In this document: piece after piece, positions 25,602 to 35,195 of the stretch
Position numbering within the stretch: position 1 is the first letter of the stretch
How the letters are laid out: each line of letters starts with the position of its first letter
From: Streptomyces sp. NBC_01214
Lineage (GTDB): Bacteria; Actinomycetota; Actinomycetes; Streptomycetales; Streptomycetaceae
Reading direction: 5' to 3'
NCBI RefSeq assembly: GCF_026340975.1
Contig: NZ_JAPEOS010000002.1
Coordinates: 1,072,501-1,136,500 of the forward strand
Length of the DNA stretch: 64,000 nucleotides
Notes under the pieces: model-generated
Database searches by the model: none
Seen by the model: the letters and a program-made list of their open reading frames with translations, nothing else
What the model was told of the DNA's origin: nothing
Program-made: the position numbers and the translations under genes

Positions 25602-26731
25602 CGGGTGTCCTCGGGGGTGTGCGCGGTGGTGTCCCTGGCGGCGCCGGCGAGCTCGCCCGGCTTGCTGGGCATCAGGAAGGGCTGCCCGCCCGCCCCGGGC
25701 GGCGGGGGCGCGAAGAAGCCGGTCTGCGGGACCTCGGGGGCCGCCGCCTCCCTCTCCTCCTCCCAGGCCGGGACGGAGGGCGGCTCGGGTTCCCACAGCT
25801 CGGCCCGCGGGTCGTCGGTGGAGGTGTACTCGACGGTGGCCTGGGTCATCCGCATGTACGCCTCTTCCAGCGAGGCCCGGTGCGGCGACAGCTCCCACAG
25901 CCGTACGCCGGCCTCGTGCGCGAGGTCGGAGATGCGCGACAGCTCCAGGCCGGTCACGCGCAGTGCTCCGTCGGGCTCCTGGAGGACCCGGCCGCCCGCC
26001 TTGGCGAGGGCCGTACCCAGCGTGTCCCAGCCATCGGGATCAGTGTCGGCCGTGCGCACCCGAGCGAATCCGGCCGAGTTGTGCGCGATGAACTCCTGGG
26101 TACCCATGTCGGCCAGCAGCCGCCCCCGACCGATCACGATCAGGTGGTCGGCGGTCAGCGCCATCTCGCTCATCAGGTGCGAGGAGACGAAGACGGTGCG
26201 GCCCTCGGAGGCGAGGCGGCGCATGAGGTTGCGGACCCAGAGGATGCCTTCGGGGTCGAGCCCGTTGACCGGCTCGTCGAACAGGAGCACCTGCGGGTCG
26301 CCGAGCAGGGCGGTGGCGATGCCGAGCCGCTGGCCCATGCCGAGCGAGAAGCCCTTCGTGCGCTGCTTGGCGGCGTCCTGCAGGCCGACCACGGCCAGTA
26401 CCTCGTCCACCCGCTTCTCCGGGATCCCGGAGAGCTGGGCGATGGACAGCAGGTGGGTACGGGCCCGGCGGCCGCCGTGCACGGCCTTGGCGTCGAGCAG
26501 GGCCCCGACGTGCCGCTGGGCGTTCGGCAGCTCCCGGAAGGGCCGGCCGTTGATCGTGACATGACCGGACGTGGGCCGGTCCAGGCCGACGATCATGCGC
26601 ATGGTGGTGGACTTCCCGGAGCCGTTGGGCCCCAGGAATCCGGTGACGTGACCCGGCTTGACCTGGAAGGACAGCTGGTCGACGGCGGTCTTGGCGCCGA
26701 AGCGCTTGGTCAGGCCGACTGCCTCGATCAT
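25598..26731 (-). CDS. ABC exporter ATPase (unit B)
   Basis: A 377-residue ABC ATPase. Walker A GPNGSGKSTT (about residues 36-45), signature FSLGMGQRLG, Walker B VLLFDEP and the H-loop SSHLMSEM are intact. Beyond the nucleotide-binding domain there is a ~75-residue Pro/Glu-rich tail that the sister ATPase lacks. The ATG at 26731 is chosen because the domain starts at MIEAVGLTKRFG, preceded by AAGGGG. The stop overlaps the permease start. Confidence 0.9.
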   Translation of the reverse strand: MIEAVGLTKRFGAKTAVDQLSFQVKPGHVTGFLGPNGSGKSTTMRMIVGLDRPTSGHVTINGRPFRELPNAQRHVGALLDAKAVHGGRRARTHLLSIAQLSGIPEKRVDEVLAVVGLQDAAKQRTKGFSLGMGQRLGIATALLGDPQVLLFDEPVNGLDPEGILWVRNLMRRLASEGRTVFVSSHLMSEMALTADHLIVIGRGRLLADMGTQEFIAHNSAGFARVRTADTDPDGWDTLGTALAKAGGRVLQEPDGALRVTGLELSRISDLAHEAGVRLWELSPHRASLEEAYMRMTQATVEYTSTDDPRAELWEPEPPSVPAWEEEREAAAPEVPQTGFFAPPPPGAGGQPFLMPSKPGELAGAARDTTAHTPEDTR

Positions 26732-26877
26732 CTTGCTGCCCCTTACCAGGCCGGGACGACTTTCGCCCGCGTAAGGATTAAGAGGATAACGAGGTTCCTG
26801 CGGTTCCGTCCCGGGCCGGATCCCTGAGCTGCCCCTGAGACCGACCCGGGCATGACCCGTAGTACGCGGGCAGGAGG

Positions 26878-27654
26878 TCAGGCGTCCCTCTTGCGGAGGA
26901 TGGCGTAGCCCCCGAGTACCGCGGCCAGCGTCCAGAGCACCATGATCCCGAAGCCGCCCCACGGGCCGTAGGGGGTCTCGGGGGCATCGAAGGCGTTGGG
27001 CACGACCTGCATGATCCGCCCGCCGGCGTTGCTCGGCAGGTACTGGCCGATCGTACGGGTCGCGTCGAAACTGACGAGCAGGTTCGAGACGATCAGGAAG
27101 AACGGGACCAGAACGCTGATGGCGGCGACGGAGCTGCGCAGCATGGCCGCCACGCCCATGCAGAACAGGGCCAGCAGCGCCAGGTACAGCCCGGCGCCGG
27201 TCACCGCGCGCAGCACGTGCTCCTCACCGATGCCGATGCCGAGGTCGCCGAGGAGCGCCTGGGTGAGGAAGAACGAGACGAAGCTGGTCGCCAGCCCCAC
27301 GACCAGGGCCAGCCCCGTCGCCACCGCCATCTTGCCGAGCAGGAAGTGCTCCCGGCGGGGTACGGCGGCCAGCGAGGTGCGGATCATGCCCGTGCTGTAC
27401 TCGGTGCTCACGACGAGCACACCGAAGACGATCATGGCCAGCTGTCCGAGCTGCATCGACCCCAGACTCATCGCGGTGGGGTCGAAGGTGGCCCGCTGGG
27501 CGGCCGGCAGGCCGTCGGGGTCGAACGTGGCGCTGAACAGGGCGGCGAACCCGACGGTGACCAGGAAGACGAGCGCGAGGGTCCAGCTGGTGGAGGCGAC
27601 CGTGCGGATCTTGGTCCACTCGGACTGGAGGACGGCGGTGAAGGCCATGCTCAC
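26878..27654 (-). CDS. ABC-2 type exporter permease (unit A)
   Basis: A 258-residue permease with six predicted transmembrane helices, beginning MSMAFTAVLQSEWTKIRTVAST. GTG start at 27654 overlaps the ATPase stop (GTGA), so the two are translationally coupled. It ends about 145 bp before the start of the second transporter unit, which is oriented the same way. Confidence 0.87.
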   Translation of the reverse strand: MSMAFTAVLQSEWTKIRTVASTSWTLALVFLVTVGFAALFSATFDPDGLPAAQRATFDPTAMSLGSMQLGQLAMIVFGVLVVSTEYSTGMIRTSLAAVPRREHFLLGKMAVATGLALVVGLATSFVSFFLTQALLGDLGIGIGEEHVLRAVTGAGLYLALLALFCMGVAAMLRSSVAAISVLVPFFLIVSNLLVSFDATRTIGQYLPSNAGGRIMQVVPNAFDAPETPYGPWGGFGIMVLWTLAAVLGGYAILRKRDA

Positions 27655-28646
27655 TCACCGGCCTTGCGCGTCGCCTGGAAGCCGGCGCCCCAGGCGGGGA
27701 CGTCGGCCGGCCGGGCCGGGTTGTCGGCAGCCATGCCCGGTGCGTGGGCGTGGTACTCGACGGAGTCCGCCGTCATGCGCATGAACGCTTCCTCCAGTGA
27801 AGCCCGTTGCGGGCTGAGTTCGTGGAGCACGATCTGGTGCTGGGCGGCCAGCTCGCCGAGCTGCTCCGCACTCGCGCCGTCGATCTCCAGGGTGCCGGTG
27901 GCGGGAACGCTGACGGCGTTGATCCCGGCCTCGTGCAGGACGTCTTTCAGCCGCTCCTGCTGCGGCGTGCGCAGCCGTACGTAGCTGCGCGAGTTCTGCT
28001 GGATGAAATCGGCCATCGGCAGGTCAGCCAGCAGCTTTCCCTGTCCGATGACGACCAGGTGATCTGCCGTCAGCGCCATTTCGCTCATCAGGTGGGACGA
28101 GACGAAGATCGTCCTTCCCTCGGCCGCCAGGCCCTTCATCAGATTGCGGATCCAGAGAATTCCCTCGGGATCCAGGCCGTTGACCGGCTCGTCGAACATC
28201 AGGATTTCCGGATCGCCCAGCAATGCAGAGGCGATTCCCAGCCGTTGGCTCATTCCGAGCGAAAAACCTTTGGACTTCTTCTTCGCCACGGCCGTCAGGC
28301 CGACCAGATCCAGCACCTCGTCGACCCGCTGTCGCGGGATGCGGTTCGACTGGGCCAGGCAGAGAAGGTTGTTGTATGCACTTCGGCCACCGTGCATGGC
28401 CTTCGCGTCCAGCAGTGCCCCGACGTGCTTCAGGGGTTCCGACAAGTCGCGGTAGTGCTTCCCGTAGACCCGGACCGTGCCGCTGGTCGGGTTGTCGAGG
28501 TCGAGCATCATGCGCATGGTCGTGGACTTGCCCGCGCCGTTCGGGCCCAGGAAGCCGGTCACCACCCCCGGTCGGATCTGGAAGCTGAGGTGGTCCACGG
28601 CAGTCGTCGTGCCGAATCGTTTCGTAAGGCCCTCGAGCTCGATCAT
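27651..28646 (-). CDS. ABC exporter ATPase (unit A)
   Basis: A 331-residue ABC ATPase: Walker A GPNGAGKSTT, signature FSLGMSQRLG, Walker B ILMFDEP and the switch SSHLMSEM. Very similar in layout to the ATPase at 25598-26731, including the unusual conserved HVGALLDAKA and NGLDPEGILW. ATG at 28646 opens directly on the domain (MIELEGLTKRFG). A long hairpin lies just upstream, separating it from filP. Confidence 0.91.
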   Translation of the reverse strand: MIELEGLTKRFGTTTAVDHLSFQIRPGVVTGFLGPNGAGKSTTMRMMLDLDNPTSGTVRVYGKHYRDLSEPLKHVGALLDAKAMHGGRSAYNNLLCLAQSNRIPRQRVDEVLDLVGLTAVAKKKSKGFSLGMSQRLGIASALLGDPEILMFDEPVNGLDPEGILWIRNLMKGLAAEGRTIFVSSHLMSEMALTADHLVVIGQGKLLADLPMADFIQQNSRSYVRLRTPQQERLKDVLHEAGINAVSVPATGTLEIDGASAEQLGELAAQHQIVLHELSPQRASLEEAFMRMTADSVEYHAHAPGMAADNPARPADVPAWGAGFQATRKAGE

Positions 28647-28661
28647 GCGGCCACGCTAGAA

Positions 28662-28716
28662 CGCCCGAGGGCCCTACGCCACCTCAAAAGGGTGACATAG
28701 GGCCCTCGATCGGGCG
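28662..28716. terminator. Hairpin between filP and the ABC operon
   Basis: CGCCCGAGGGCCCTA (28662-28676) pairs with TAGGGCCCTCG-AT-CGGGCG (28698-28716), with a two-base bulge and a small CACC/GGTG inner stem. It is placed to terminate filP, which is transcribed toward it, ahead of the ABC operon. Confidence 0.7.
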
Positions 28717-28748
28717 CACGACGGGTGTTGCGTGCTACCCGCCGGTAA

Positions 28749-29687
28749 TCAGCGGCTCTGCTGCGCCGGCACGCCGCGGGTGACGGGCTCGTCGTCCACG
28801 ATCGGGTTGGCCGCCGCGACGGCCGCACCGGTGAGCGTCGCCAGCATCTCGCGGACGTTGGTCAGCTGCGCGTTGATCGAGTCGCGGCGGTTGGTGAGCG
28901 CCGCCAGCTCGCGCTCCGACTCGCTGCGGATACGGTCCGCCTTGGCGTTGGCGTCGGCCACGATGTCCTCGGCCTGGCGCTGCGCGGTCTCCACGGTCTG
29001 GCGGGCCCGGCGCTCCGCGTCCGTACGCAGTTTCTCGGCCTCCAGGCGCAGCTGCTCGGCGCGGTGCTCGATCTCCGCGAGGCGCTTCTCCGCCTTGGCC
29101 TGACGGGAGGCCAGGTCGCGCTCGGACTGCTCGCGGCGCTTGGCCAGGTTGGTCTCGAAGTCCGCGGCGGCCTGGGCGGCCTTGGCGCGGGTCTCCTCGA
29201 AGAGGGCGTCGGCCTCCTCGCGCTTGGAGGCCGCGTCCTTCTGGGCCTCGGCGCGCAGGGTGGCGGCGTCGCCCTTGGCCTTCTCCACGATGCGGACGCC
29301 CTCGTCCTCCGCCTTCGACTTGCGGTCGGCCGCGAACGACTCGGCGTCGTTGCGCACCTGCTGGGCGGCCGACTCGGCGAGCTCGCGGTGCTGCTCGGCC
29401 GCACGACGGGCCTCCTCGCGCAGGTCCTTCGCCTCCTCCTCGGCCAGGCGCAGGATCTTCTCGACCCGGGCGCCGAGACCGGCGTACGACGGCTCCGCGT
29501 CGGTCACCTGGGCCTGGGCGTTCTGCGTTTCGAGGTGCAACTCCTCGATCCGCTTTTCCAGAGAGTTGATACGTCCAAGGGCGCTGTCGCGGTCGGAGAC
29601 CAGCTTGGTAATGCGGTCGTCCACCTGACCACGGTCGTAACCACGCCGCACGAGCTCGAAGCCGAAGGGGGAGGAAGTGTCGCTCAT
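28749..29687 (-). CDS. filP: Intermediate-filament-like cytoskeletal protein FilP
   Basis: A 312-residue coiled-coil protein. After a short N-terminal segment (MSDTSSPFGFELVRRGYDRGQVDDRI, similar to DivIVA-type openings) nearly all of residues 20-270 is a heptad-type coiled coil rich in Glu, Ala and Arg, followed by a short polar tail. FilP forms filaments that stiffen hyphae behind the growing tip and binds DivIVA; length and position next to scy match. Start ATG at 29687. Scy, the larger partner, is immediately upstream on the same strand. Confidence 0.93.
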   Translation of the reverse strand: MSDTSSPFGFELVRRGYDRGQVDDRITKLVSDRDSALGRINSLEKRIEELHLETQNAQAQVTDAEPSYAGLGARVEKILRLAEEEAKDLREEARRAAEQHRELAESAAQQVRNDAESFAADRKSKAEDEGVRIVEKAKGDAATLRAEAQKDAASKREEADALFEETRAKAAQAAADFETNLAKRREQSERDLASRQAKAEKRLAEIEHRAEQLRLEAEKLRTDAERRARQTVETAQRQAEDIVADANAKADRIRSESERELAALTNRRDSINAQLTNVREMLATLTGAAVAAANPIVDDEPVTRGVPAQQSR

Positions 29688-29882
29688 GGGGTTCCTGTCG
29701 AATGAGACCGATGAGGTGCTACGTGAGGTGTTAGGGGAATCCTAGGCGCCCAGACGGCGTGTCATCGAGTCAATCCGCGTTTGATCTGGACAATGACACC
29801 CCTTTTGAGTGGCAAGGCGGCAGAATGCTTGTCACCCGTTCGCCTGAACCTTCATCAGGTGCACACACCCCAGAGCATTTGG

Positions 29883-32800
29883 CTACCCCTCCGACGCCTT
29901 GCCACCCGAACGAGTGGATCCCGCAGTCACTCCGGCCTTCACGCCCCCCGTGCCCTGGCTGCCGATCGCCGGCTTTCCGCCGCCCGAAGGCGCCTCGAAT
30001 GATTCCAACGCCTCAAGAACGTCCTGGACACGGGAGATCTCCGCCTGAATGTCCTCGCGACGGCGCACCAGGACCTCCAGCTCGCGGCGGCCCTCCTCGA
30101 CGAGCTGCTCCGCCTCCGCCTTGGCCTGCGCGAGCGCGCTCTCGGCCTCCCGGGCCAGCTCCGCCTTCTTCTGCTCAGCCTCCTTGAGGAGCGCCTCCGC
30201 CTTGCGGACCGCAGCGATGCGCACCTTGCTCGCCTCGCTGCTCGCGTCCGACACCAGCTCCTTGGCCTTCGCCTCGGCCTCGACGCTCTGCTCCGTCGCC
30301 GCGCGCACCAGCTTGTCCACGCGCTCGCCGGCCGACTTCATCTGCTCCGCCGACTCCCGGCGGGCCCGCTCGTGCAGCTCCTCGACCTCGCCCTCGACGC
30401 GGCCGCGCAGCTCCTCCGCCCGTTCCCTTATGGCAGCCGCGTCCGTGCGCGCGCCGACCAGCAGCTCGTTCGCGTCCGTACGGGCCTTCTCCACCATGGA
30501 GTTGCCCTCGACGGTCGCCTCGGAGGTGATCCGCACGGCCTCCGTGCGGGCCGCGTCGACCATCGCGTCGGCCTGCTCCTCGGCCGCCGTGGTGGCGGCG
30601 AGGGCCTGCTTCTGCGCATCGGTCGTGAGCTTGTCGGCTTCCGCCGCGGCCTCGGTGATGAGCCGGTCGACCTGCTCCGCGGCCTCGGTGCGGCGCTTGT
30701 TGGCCGCCTCGCGCGCCTCGTCGAGCAGTCGCTCGGACTCGGTACGGGCCTCGCTGCGGGTGCGCTCCGCCTCGGCCGCAGCCCGGGCCTTGACCCGCTC
30801 GGCCTCCGACCGGGTGCGGGTCGCGTGCTCCTGCGCCGAGGACAGCGCCTCCGACGCGTCCGCGCGCAGCCGCTCGGCCTCGCCGGCCGCCTCGCCGACC
30901 GTGCGCTCGTTGTCCTTGCGGGTCTGCTCGGTGAGCTTCTCCGTCTCGGAGATGGCCTCGGTGACGAGCCGGTCCGCCTGCTCGGCCGCCTCGGTGCGCA
31001 GCCGGTTCGCCTCGGCGCGCGCCTCGTCCAGCGTCTGCTCGGCATCGCGCTCGGCGCCCGCCAGGGTCTCGTTCGCCGCGGCCGTGACCCGCTCCGCCTC
31101 CGCGGTGGCCTCGCCGACGATCCGGCCGCCCTCCGCACGGGCTTCGTCCAGCACCTGGGCCGCCTCGGCGCGCAGCCGGTCGGCCTCCGCCGCGGCCTCG
31201 CCGACGGTGGCCTCGTTGGCCACGCGGGTCTCGTCGATGAGCCGGTCGCCCTCAGCACGCGAGTCGACCATGATCCGCGCGGCGTCGCGCTCGGCGCCCG
31301 CGAGGGTCTCGGCCGCCTGCGCCTTGAGCCGGGTCGCCGCGGTGGTGAGCCGCTCGGCCTCCAGCGTCGCCTCGCCCACGGTCGCCGCGTTCGCGGCGCG
31401 GGTCTCGTCGGTGAGCCGGTCGGCCTCCGCCGCGGCCTCGGTGATGAGCCGGTCGACCTGCTCCGCGGCCTCGGTCCGCAGCCGGTTGCCCTCGGCCCGT
31501 GCCTCGTCCAGGGCGTTCGCGGCCTCGGTGCGGACGGCCTCGGCGGCCTCGGCCGCCTCGGCGGTGATCCGCTCGGCCTGCGCCTCGGCGTCGCCGACGG
31601 TGACCGCGTTCGCGGCGCGGGTCTCCTCGGTGAGCCGCTCGGCCTCCGCCGTCGCCTCGGCCGTGATCCGGGCGCCCTCGGCGCGCGAGGCCTCCAGGGA
31701 CTCCGCGGCCTCGCCGCGGATGCGGTTCGCGTCGGCCCGGGCGTCGGCCCGGGTCCGGGACGCGTCCCGCTCGGAGGCGGCCAGCGCGTCCGTGGCCTCC
31801 GTACGCACCCGCTGCGCGTACTCGGCGGTGTCGCTGCGCAGCTGCTCCGCCTCGGCGATGGCCTCGGCGACCGTACGCTCCGCCAGTGCCTTCGCCGCGT
31901 CCGTCTCGGCCCGCGCTTCGCTGCGGACCCGGTTGGCGTCCTCGGTGGCCCGCTCCCGCTCCGCGTAGGCGTCGCTGCGGACCCGGCCGGCCTCTTCCTC
32001 GGCCTCCGTCTTCGTACGCTCCGCCGCGTGCTCGGCGGCGTTGCGCAGCCCGGCGATCTCCTCCTCGGCCTGCTCGTGCAGCCCGGCCACGGAGTCCCGC
32101 ACCTGCTGGGCGGTGGCCTCCGCCGCCGACACGACCTCCGACGCGCGCCGCTCGGCCTCCTCGGTCAGCCAGACCGCCTCGGCCTGCGCCTCCTCGGAGC
32201 GCTTGCGGGCCTGCGCCAGCAGTTCCTCGCTCTGCTCGCGGGCCTGCGCCCGCTCGCTGTCCGCATCCGTGCGCGCCGACGCCAGGGTCTCCTCGGACTC
32301 CCGGCGGCGCCGGGCGGCCTCCTCCTGTGCGGCGGCCAGCGCCTCCGCGGCCTCCTCGGCGACCCGCTCGGCGGCGGCCTTCGCCTCCGCGCGCAGCCGG
32401 TCCGCGGTCTCCTGGGCCTCGGAGCGCACCCGCTCCGCCTCGGCCTCGGCCTCACCGCGCAGCCGCACGGCGGACTGCTCGGCCTCGGCGCGCACCCGGC
32501 CGGCGTCCTGCGCCGCCTCGGTGCGCAGCTGGTCGGCCTCGGCCTCCGCCTGCGTCTGCAGGGTGCGGATCCGCTCCGCCGACTCGGCGCGCAGCCGGTC
32601 GTTCTCCTCCGTGGTCTCCCGGCGGATGTTCTCCGCCGCACCGCGGGCGTCGCGCAGCGTCTGCTCGGCCGTCGTCAGCCGGGTCTCGGCCTCCGTGTGC
32701 AGCCGTACGAGCTCCTCGTCGGCCTCCGCCCGCTTGGCGGCCAGCGCCTGTTCGGTCTCCTGGCGCCGGGCGGCGGCCGCCGCGTCCGCCTCGGCCCGTA

Positions 32801-34436
32801 CGCCCTCGGCCTGCTCCTCGGCCTCGGCGCGCAGCCGCTCGGCCTCGGCGCGGGTCCGCTCCAGGGTCTCCTCGGCCTGCTTGCGCAGCATGCCGGCCCG
32901 CTCCACGGCCTCGGCGCGCACCCGCTCGCTCTCGGCGGTCGCGCCGCCGCGCAGCTCGTCCGCGTCCGCCTTGGCCTTGCCCAGCAGTTCCTCGGCGGTC
33001 CGGGCCGCCTCCTCGATCTGCTGGACGGCCTCGCGGCGGGCCTCGCCGCGGATCCGCTCGCCCTCGGCGACGGCCTCGGCGCGCAGCTGCTCGGCCTCGC
33101 CGCGCAGCCGCCGGGCCTCCGACTGGAGCTCGACCGTACGGGCCCGGTACTCCTCGGTGTCGTCCTTCGCCGCGCCCTTGAGCTCGTCGGCCGTGGCCGC
33201 CGCCTGCAAGCGCAGCCGGTCGGCCTCGGTCTCGGCCTCGCGGCGGATCCGCTCGGCCTCCTCGGACGCGGCCCGGGTGGTGGCCCGGGCGTCCTCCGAG
33301 GCCTTGTTCAGTACGTCCTCGGCGGTGCGGGCGGCCTTCGCCAGCTGCGCCGCCATGTCCTCGGCCGCGGCCGTACGGGCCTGCTCGCCGGCCTCGGTGC
33401 GCTGCCGCTCGGCGTCCGCACGGGCGTCGGCCAGGACCTGCTCGGCCTCCGCCTTGAGGGCCTCGGCCTCCTTGGTGGCCTCGCCGACCAGCCGGGCGAC
33501 CTGCTCCTTGGCGGTGCGGGTGCGCTGCTCGTTGACGGACTCCGCCGACGTCAGCTGCCGGGTCGCGCTCTCCTTCGCCTCCGCGAGGACCTTCTCCGCC
33601 TCGGCGCGCGCCACGCGCAGCGCGGAATCGGCTTCCTGCACGCGGGATTCGGCCAGCCGACCCAGGTCCAGGGTCTGCTGGCGGGTGTGCTCGGCCTCGG
33701 CGGTGGTGGTGGAGCGCAGCCGCTCCGCGTGCTCGCTGGCCTCCTGGGCCTGCGTGGACGCGGCGGTCAGCAGCCGCTCGGCCTCCTTGCGGGCGCGCAG
33801 CAGCGTGGCTTCGGCCTCCGCGCGGGCGGTCTCGGCGTCCGCGGCCATCCGGCGCCGGGTCTCCTCGGCGACCCGGGCGGCTTCGGCGCGGGCGGCGTTC
33901 AGCGACTGCTCGGCCTCGGCGCGGGACTCCTCCATGAGCCGGCGCGCCTGGGACTCGGTGCGGGCGCGCAACTGCTCGGCCCAGGCCACGTTCTCGTTGA
34001 CGTGGGCCTCGACGGTCTGGCGCCGCTCGCCCAGCTCCTGGTCCAGGCGCTGGCGGCGGTTGACGGCCTCGGCGTGCAGCTCGGCCTGCAGGCGCGCCTG
34101 GTGCTCGGCGTGCTCCTGGAGGATGCGCTGGGTCTGCGCCCGGGCGTCACGGAGCTCGCGCTCGGCGTCCGAACGCATCTGGTCGGCCTGGATCTGGGCA
34201 TTGCGGAGCAGCTGCTCCGCTTGGTACCCCATGTCCGCGCCGTCGTAGGCGGGGCGGGACGCAAGAGCGCGTCGTACCTCGTGAAGCTTGGCGCGCAGCA
34301 CCTCGACCTGGTATCCCAGGTCTTCAGCGTGCTGGACGGCCTTCCCGCGCTCCTTCTTCAGCCGCTCCATCTCGGCCTCGAAGCGCGAGAGATGGTCGGC
34401 TTCGGCCTGATGGCTCTCCTGGCTTTCGTAGCCCCG
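29883..34436 (-). CDS. scy: Tip-organising giant coiled-coil protein Scy
   Basis: A 1517-residue, almost wholly coiled-coil protein that organises the polar growth complex (polarisome) with DivIVA and FilP. Residues 1-70 hold the start VRGYESQE and a short coil; the rest is a long rod of repeating Ala/Glu/Arg-rich units (AEAERLRxEA), ending in a Gly/Ser-rich tail (KAGVTAGSTRSGGKASEG). S. coelicolor Scy is, to my knowledge, 1326 residues, so this rod is about 190 residues longer. I take the GTG at 34436; TTG 34481 or GTG 34475 would add up to 15 residues. Internal near-identical DNA segments show recent unit duplication. Confidence 0.9.
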   Translation of the reverse strand, partial: RGYESQESHQAEADHLSRFEAEMERLKKERGKAVQHAEDLGYQVEVLRAKLHEVRRALASRPAYDGADMGYQAEQLLRNAQIQADQMRSDAERELRDARAQTQRILQEHAEHQARLQAELHAEAVNRRQRLDQELGERRQTVEAHVNENVAWAEQLRARTESQARRLMEESRAEAEQSLNAARAEAARVAEETRRRMAADAETARAEAEATLLRARKEAERLLTAASTQAQEASEHAERLRSTTTAEAEHTRQQTLDLGRLAESRVQEADSALRVARAEAEKVLAEAKESATRQLTSAESVNEQRTRTAKEQVARLVGEATKEAEALKAEAEQVLADARADAERQRTEAGEQARTAAAEDMAAQLAKAARTAEDVLNKASEDARATTRAASEEAERIRREAETEADRLRLQAAATADELKGAAKDDTEEYRARTVELQSEARRLRGEAEQLRAEAVAEGERIRGEARREAVQQIEEAARTAEELLGKAKADADELRGGATAESERVRAEAVERAGMLRKQAEETLERTRAEAERLRAEAEEQAEGVRAEADAAAAARRQETEQALAAKRAEADEELVRLHTEAETRLTTAEQTLRDARGAAENIRRETTEENDRLRAESAERIRTLQTQAEAEADQLRTEAAQDAGRVRAEAEQSAVRLRGEAEAEAERVRSEAQETADRLRAEAKAAAERVAEEAAEALAAAQEEAARRRRESEETLASARTDADSERAQAREQSEELLAQARKRSEEAQAEAVWLTEEAERRASEVVSAAEATAQQVRDSVAGLHEQAEEEIAGLRNAAEHAAERTKTEAEEEAGRVRSDAYAERERATEDANRVRSEARAETDAAKALAERTVAEAIAEAEQLRSDTAEYAQRVRTEATDALAASERDASRTRADARADANRIRGEAAESLEASRAEGARITAEATAEAERLTEETRAANAVTVGDAEAQAERITAEAAEAAEAVRTEAANALDEARAEGNRLRTEAAEQVDRLITEAAAEADRLTDETRAANAATVGEATLEAERLTTAATRLKAQAAETLAGAERDAARIMVDSRAEGDRLIDETRVANEATVGEAAAEADRLRAEAAQVLDEARAEGGRIVGEATAEAERVTAAANETLAGAERDAEQTLDEARAEANRLRTEAAEQADRLVTEAISETEKLTEQTRKDNERTVGEAAGEAERLRADASEALSSAQEHATRTRSEAERVKARAAAEAERTRSEARTESERLLDEAREAANKRRTEAAEQVDRLITEAAAEADKLTTDAQKQALAATTAAEEQADAMVDAARTEAVRITSEATVEGNSMVEKARTDANELLVGARTDAAAIRERAEELRGRVEGEVEELHERARRESAEQMKSAGERVDKLVRAATEQSVEAEAKAKELVSDASSEASKVRIAAVRKAEALLKEAEQKKAELAREAESALAQAKAEAEQLVEEGRRELEVLVRRREDIQAEISRVQDVLEALESFEAPSGGGKPAIGSQGTGGVKAGVTAGSTRSGGKASEG
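30640..31475. repeat. Near-identical direct repeats inside scy
   Basis: The 50 nt at 30640-30689 recur exactly at 31426-31475, 786 nt apart (262 codons, in frame). Many shorter partial copies encoding EAAEQVDRLITEAAAEAD-like units lie between. They reflect expansion of the coiled-coil repeat and not a mobile element. Confidence 0.8.
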
Positions 34437-34631
34437 CACAGCGCGGTCCCATCCGTCCCCTGGTCGCAAGCTCACTCCCAATGAGCATCGCTCGCCCGCT
34501 GAACGACGCCCCCGGGGGAATGGTGTCAGATACCGGGGCAGGGGTCACAGGCCCCGACCCCGTCTCCGCACCGAACCCCGGCCGAGCCATGGCCACTCTA
34601 CCGGCCGGGGAATCGGGCCATCAGTGGTCCG

Positions 34632-35060
34632 TCAGTGCTCGGGGTTCGAGGTGACCAGTTCGGTGAGGACGCCGTGGCAATCCTTGGGGTGTAGGAAGGT
34701 GATGGAGGAGCCCATGGAGCCGGTGCGGGGCTGGTCGTAGAGGACGCGGACGCCCTTGCCGCGGATGGCTTCGGAGTCCCCCTGGACGTCCTCGGTGCCG
34801 AAGGCGATGTGGTGGACCCCCTCGCCGTTCTTGGCCAGCCATTTGCCAACGGCGGAGTCCTCGCGGGTGGGCTCCAGGAGCTGGAGGTACGAGGCGCCGC
34901 CGTCGGACGTCTCGTTGATCTTCAACATGGCCTCGCGGACACCCTGCTCCTCGTTGACCTCGGAGTGGAACACCTCGAAGCCGTACGTGGCACGGTAGAA
35001 CTCGACAGTCTTGTCCAGGTCGAAGCAGGCGATCCCGATGTGGTCGATTCTTGTCAGCAT
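34632..35060 (-). CDS. mce: Methylmalonyl-CoA epimerase
   Basis: A 142-residue vicinal-oxygen-chelate enzyme converting (2S)- to (2R)-methylmalonyl-CoA. Metal ligands fit the family: His7 (RIDHIGIA), Gln60 (SYLQLLEP), His84 (GVHHIAFG) and Glu134 (LTELV). The ATG at 35060 opens directly on the domain; the longer frame adds 37 unrelated residues. It is divergent from the thiolase gene with 135 bp between them. It feeds methylmalonyl-CoA for polyketide precursor supply and the B12 mutases. Confidence 0.93.
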   Translation of the reverse strand: MLTRIDHIGIACFDLDKTVEFYRATYGFEVFHSEVNEEQGVREAMLKINETSDGGASYLQLLEPTREDSAVGKWLAKNGEGVHHIAFGTEDVQGDSEAIRGKGVRVLYDQPRTGSMGSSITFLHPKDCHGVLTELVTSNPEH

Positions 35061-35195
35061 GGTGATAGTGCACCGCTGAAGGGGGTCGTCACGCAACGTG
35101 CGCGCGATCACACCGGCAGCCCGGTGACCGCTGCGGTACCGCCCAGTACATTCACGTAAACCCTCGTTCACTCCTCATCCAAGGGGCTGTGCCTC

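Noticed and set aside
30640..33990. Regular repeats in the scy gene that might suggest a CRISPR array
   Set aside because: The repeats are in frame, encode coiled-coil units, differ in spacing, and have no unique spacers or cas genes nearby.
30372..34484. A 1370-codon open frame on the strand opposite scy
   Set aside because: It mirrors the repetitive Ala/Glu codons of scy in a G+C-rich genome; its product is a low-complexity Leu/Gly/Arg string with no domain or ribosome-binding site. The scy frame has the correct third-position bias and a known product.
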